12,009 nt of DNA from JBGSIZ01 sp041742255 (GTDB taxonomy: Bacteria > Pseudomonadota > Alphaproteobacteria > Rhodobacterales > Rhodobacteraceae), in assembly GCA_041742255.1 (NCBI GenBank), contig JBGSIZ010000075.1, forward strand, positions 1 to 12,009, written 5' to 3'. Position numbers and translations under genes: made by a program. Positions 11,871-12,009 of the stretch are shown here, one piece after another. How positions within the stretch are numbered: the stretch's first letter is position 1; every line of letters begins with the position of its first letter. A model generated the notes under the pieces. The model was not told where the DNA came from and did no database searches. It saw only the letters and a list, made by a program, of their open reading frames with translations.

Positions 11871-12009
11871 TGGTCTTGTCACGTATTTGTGCCGGTCCAA
11901 GTGCTCGTTTAGGCCACTTGGCGTTCGAAAGCCAAGGGGCTTTTCCCTCCCAATGCTGAATGTCGGCGGCGTGGGTTATAGAAGCCGTTGATGTATTGGA
12001 AGATGGCGG
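11871..12009 (-). mobile_element. End of an IS3-family insertion sequence (continues beyond the window)
   Basis: The transposase C-terminus identifies the family. Its stop lies at 11909, and the element edge must lie a little to the left. The best candidate boundary is 11871, where TGGTCTTGTCACG begins: IS3-family ends start with TG, and several begin TGATCTT or alike. The other end is outside the window, so neither the inverted repeat nor a 3-4 bp target duplication can be checked; the boundary is provisional. Confidence 0.65.
11909..12009 (-). CDS. IS3-family transposase OrfB, C-terminal 32 residues only
   Basis: On the minus strand the frame entering from the right edge reads AIFQYINGFYNPRRRHSALG and then GKSPLAFERQVA before TAA at 11911-11909. 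The FYNPRRRHSALG-x-x-SP-x-xFE pattern is the characteristic C-terminal end of IS3-family integrase-type (rve, DDE) transposases, which cut and join the IS ends, usually made as an OrfAB fusion by frameshifting. The catalytic DDE residues and OrfA are outside the window, so activity cannot be judged. Orientation is towards the left, into the gene-poor region. Confidence 0.88.
   Translation of the reverse strand, partial: AIFQYINGFYNPRRRHSALGGKSPLAFERQVA

Noticed and set aside
1..12009. CRISPR array, rRNA or tRNA genes
   Set aside because: No regularly spaced repeats and no complete RNA-gene fold were seen on either strand.

Overview
The window is high-GC DNA with alphaproteobacterial gene content. 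The families and their neighbourhoods point to the order Rhodobacterales (Roseobacter group): Hsp20-DUF1150, thioredoxin reductase next to an Lrp/AsnC regulator, lgt-midA-pgeF divergent from ubiK, and a Hint_2 protein. This placement is inferred from gene content, not from a database match. Most of the window is tightly packed housekeeping chromosome. The last ~800 bases are different: sparse, less GC-rich towards the end, and closed by the edge of an IS3-family insertion sequence.

Layout. 1-693 (minus): a DUF465/YdcH-like small coiled-coil protein followed by purE, which runs off the left edge. 694-1499 (plus): a heat-shock unit made of a sigma32-type promoter, a 5'UTR that folds as a ROSE-like RNA thermometer over the Shine-Dalgarno, then hsp20 and a translationally coupled DUF1150 gene, closed by a bidirectional terminator at ~1519-1552. 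1567-3273 (minus): a fused ATP sulfurylase/APS kinase that converts sulfate to PAPS. 3460-4770 (minus): a secreted protein with a small Cys-containing passenger, a Gly-rich linker and a C-terminal autotransporter-type beta-barrel. 4984-5925 (minus): trxB with its terminator. 6105-6609 (plus): a divergent Lrp/AsnC regulator broken by one frameshift. 6616-7407 (minus): a Hint-domain protein without the usual Cys. 7674-7832 (minus): a 52-residue uncharacterised protein with its own terminator.

8105-10820 (minus): the lgt-midA-pgeF operon. Both junctions are ATGA overlaps, so the three genes are translationally coupled. They encode lipoprotein diacylglyceryl transferase, a complex I assembly-type methyltransferase and a peptidoglycan-editing/laccase-domain protein. 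10937-11182 (plus): ubiK, divergent from lgt. 11183-11729: no supported gene, but several hairpins and inverted repeats. 11730-11870: the possible 3' remnant of a gene on the minus strand. From ~11871 to the end: the end of an IS3-family element carrying the transposase C-terminus.

The strongest observation is the two-layer heat control of hsp20-DUF1150: a sigma32 promoter plus a ROSE-type thermometer with the UCGCU motif and bulged G opposite the Shine-Dalgarno. Next come the frameshifted Lrp gene beside trxB, a cluster of TGTCGCAG-type repeats with a perfect 12-bp inverted repeat, the IS-truncated gene remnant, and a pair of mutually exclusive hairpins with an orphan U-tract between pgeF and the small gene. 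I did not find a clearly new multi-gene system.
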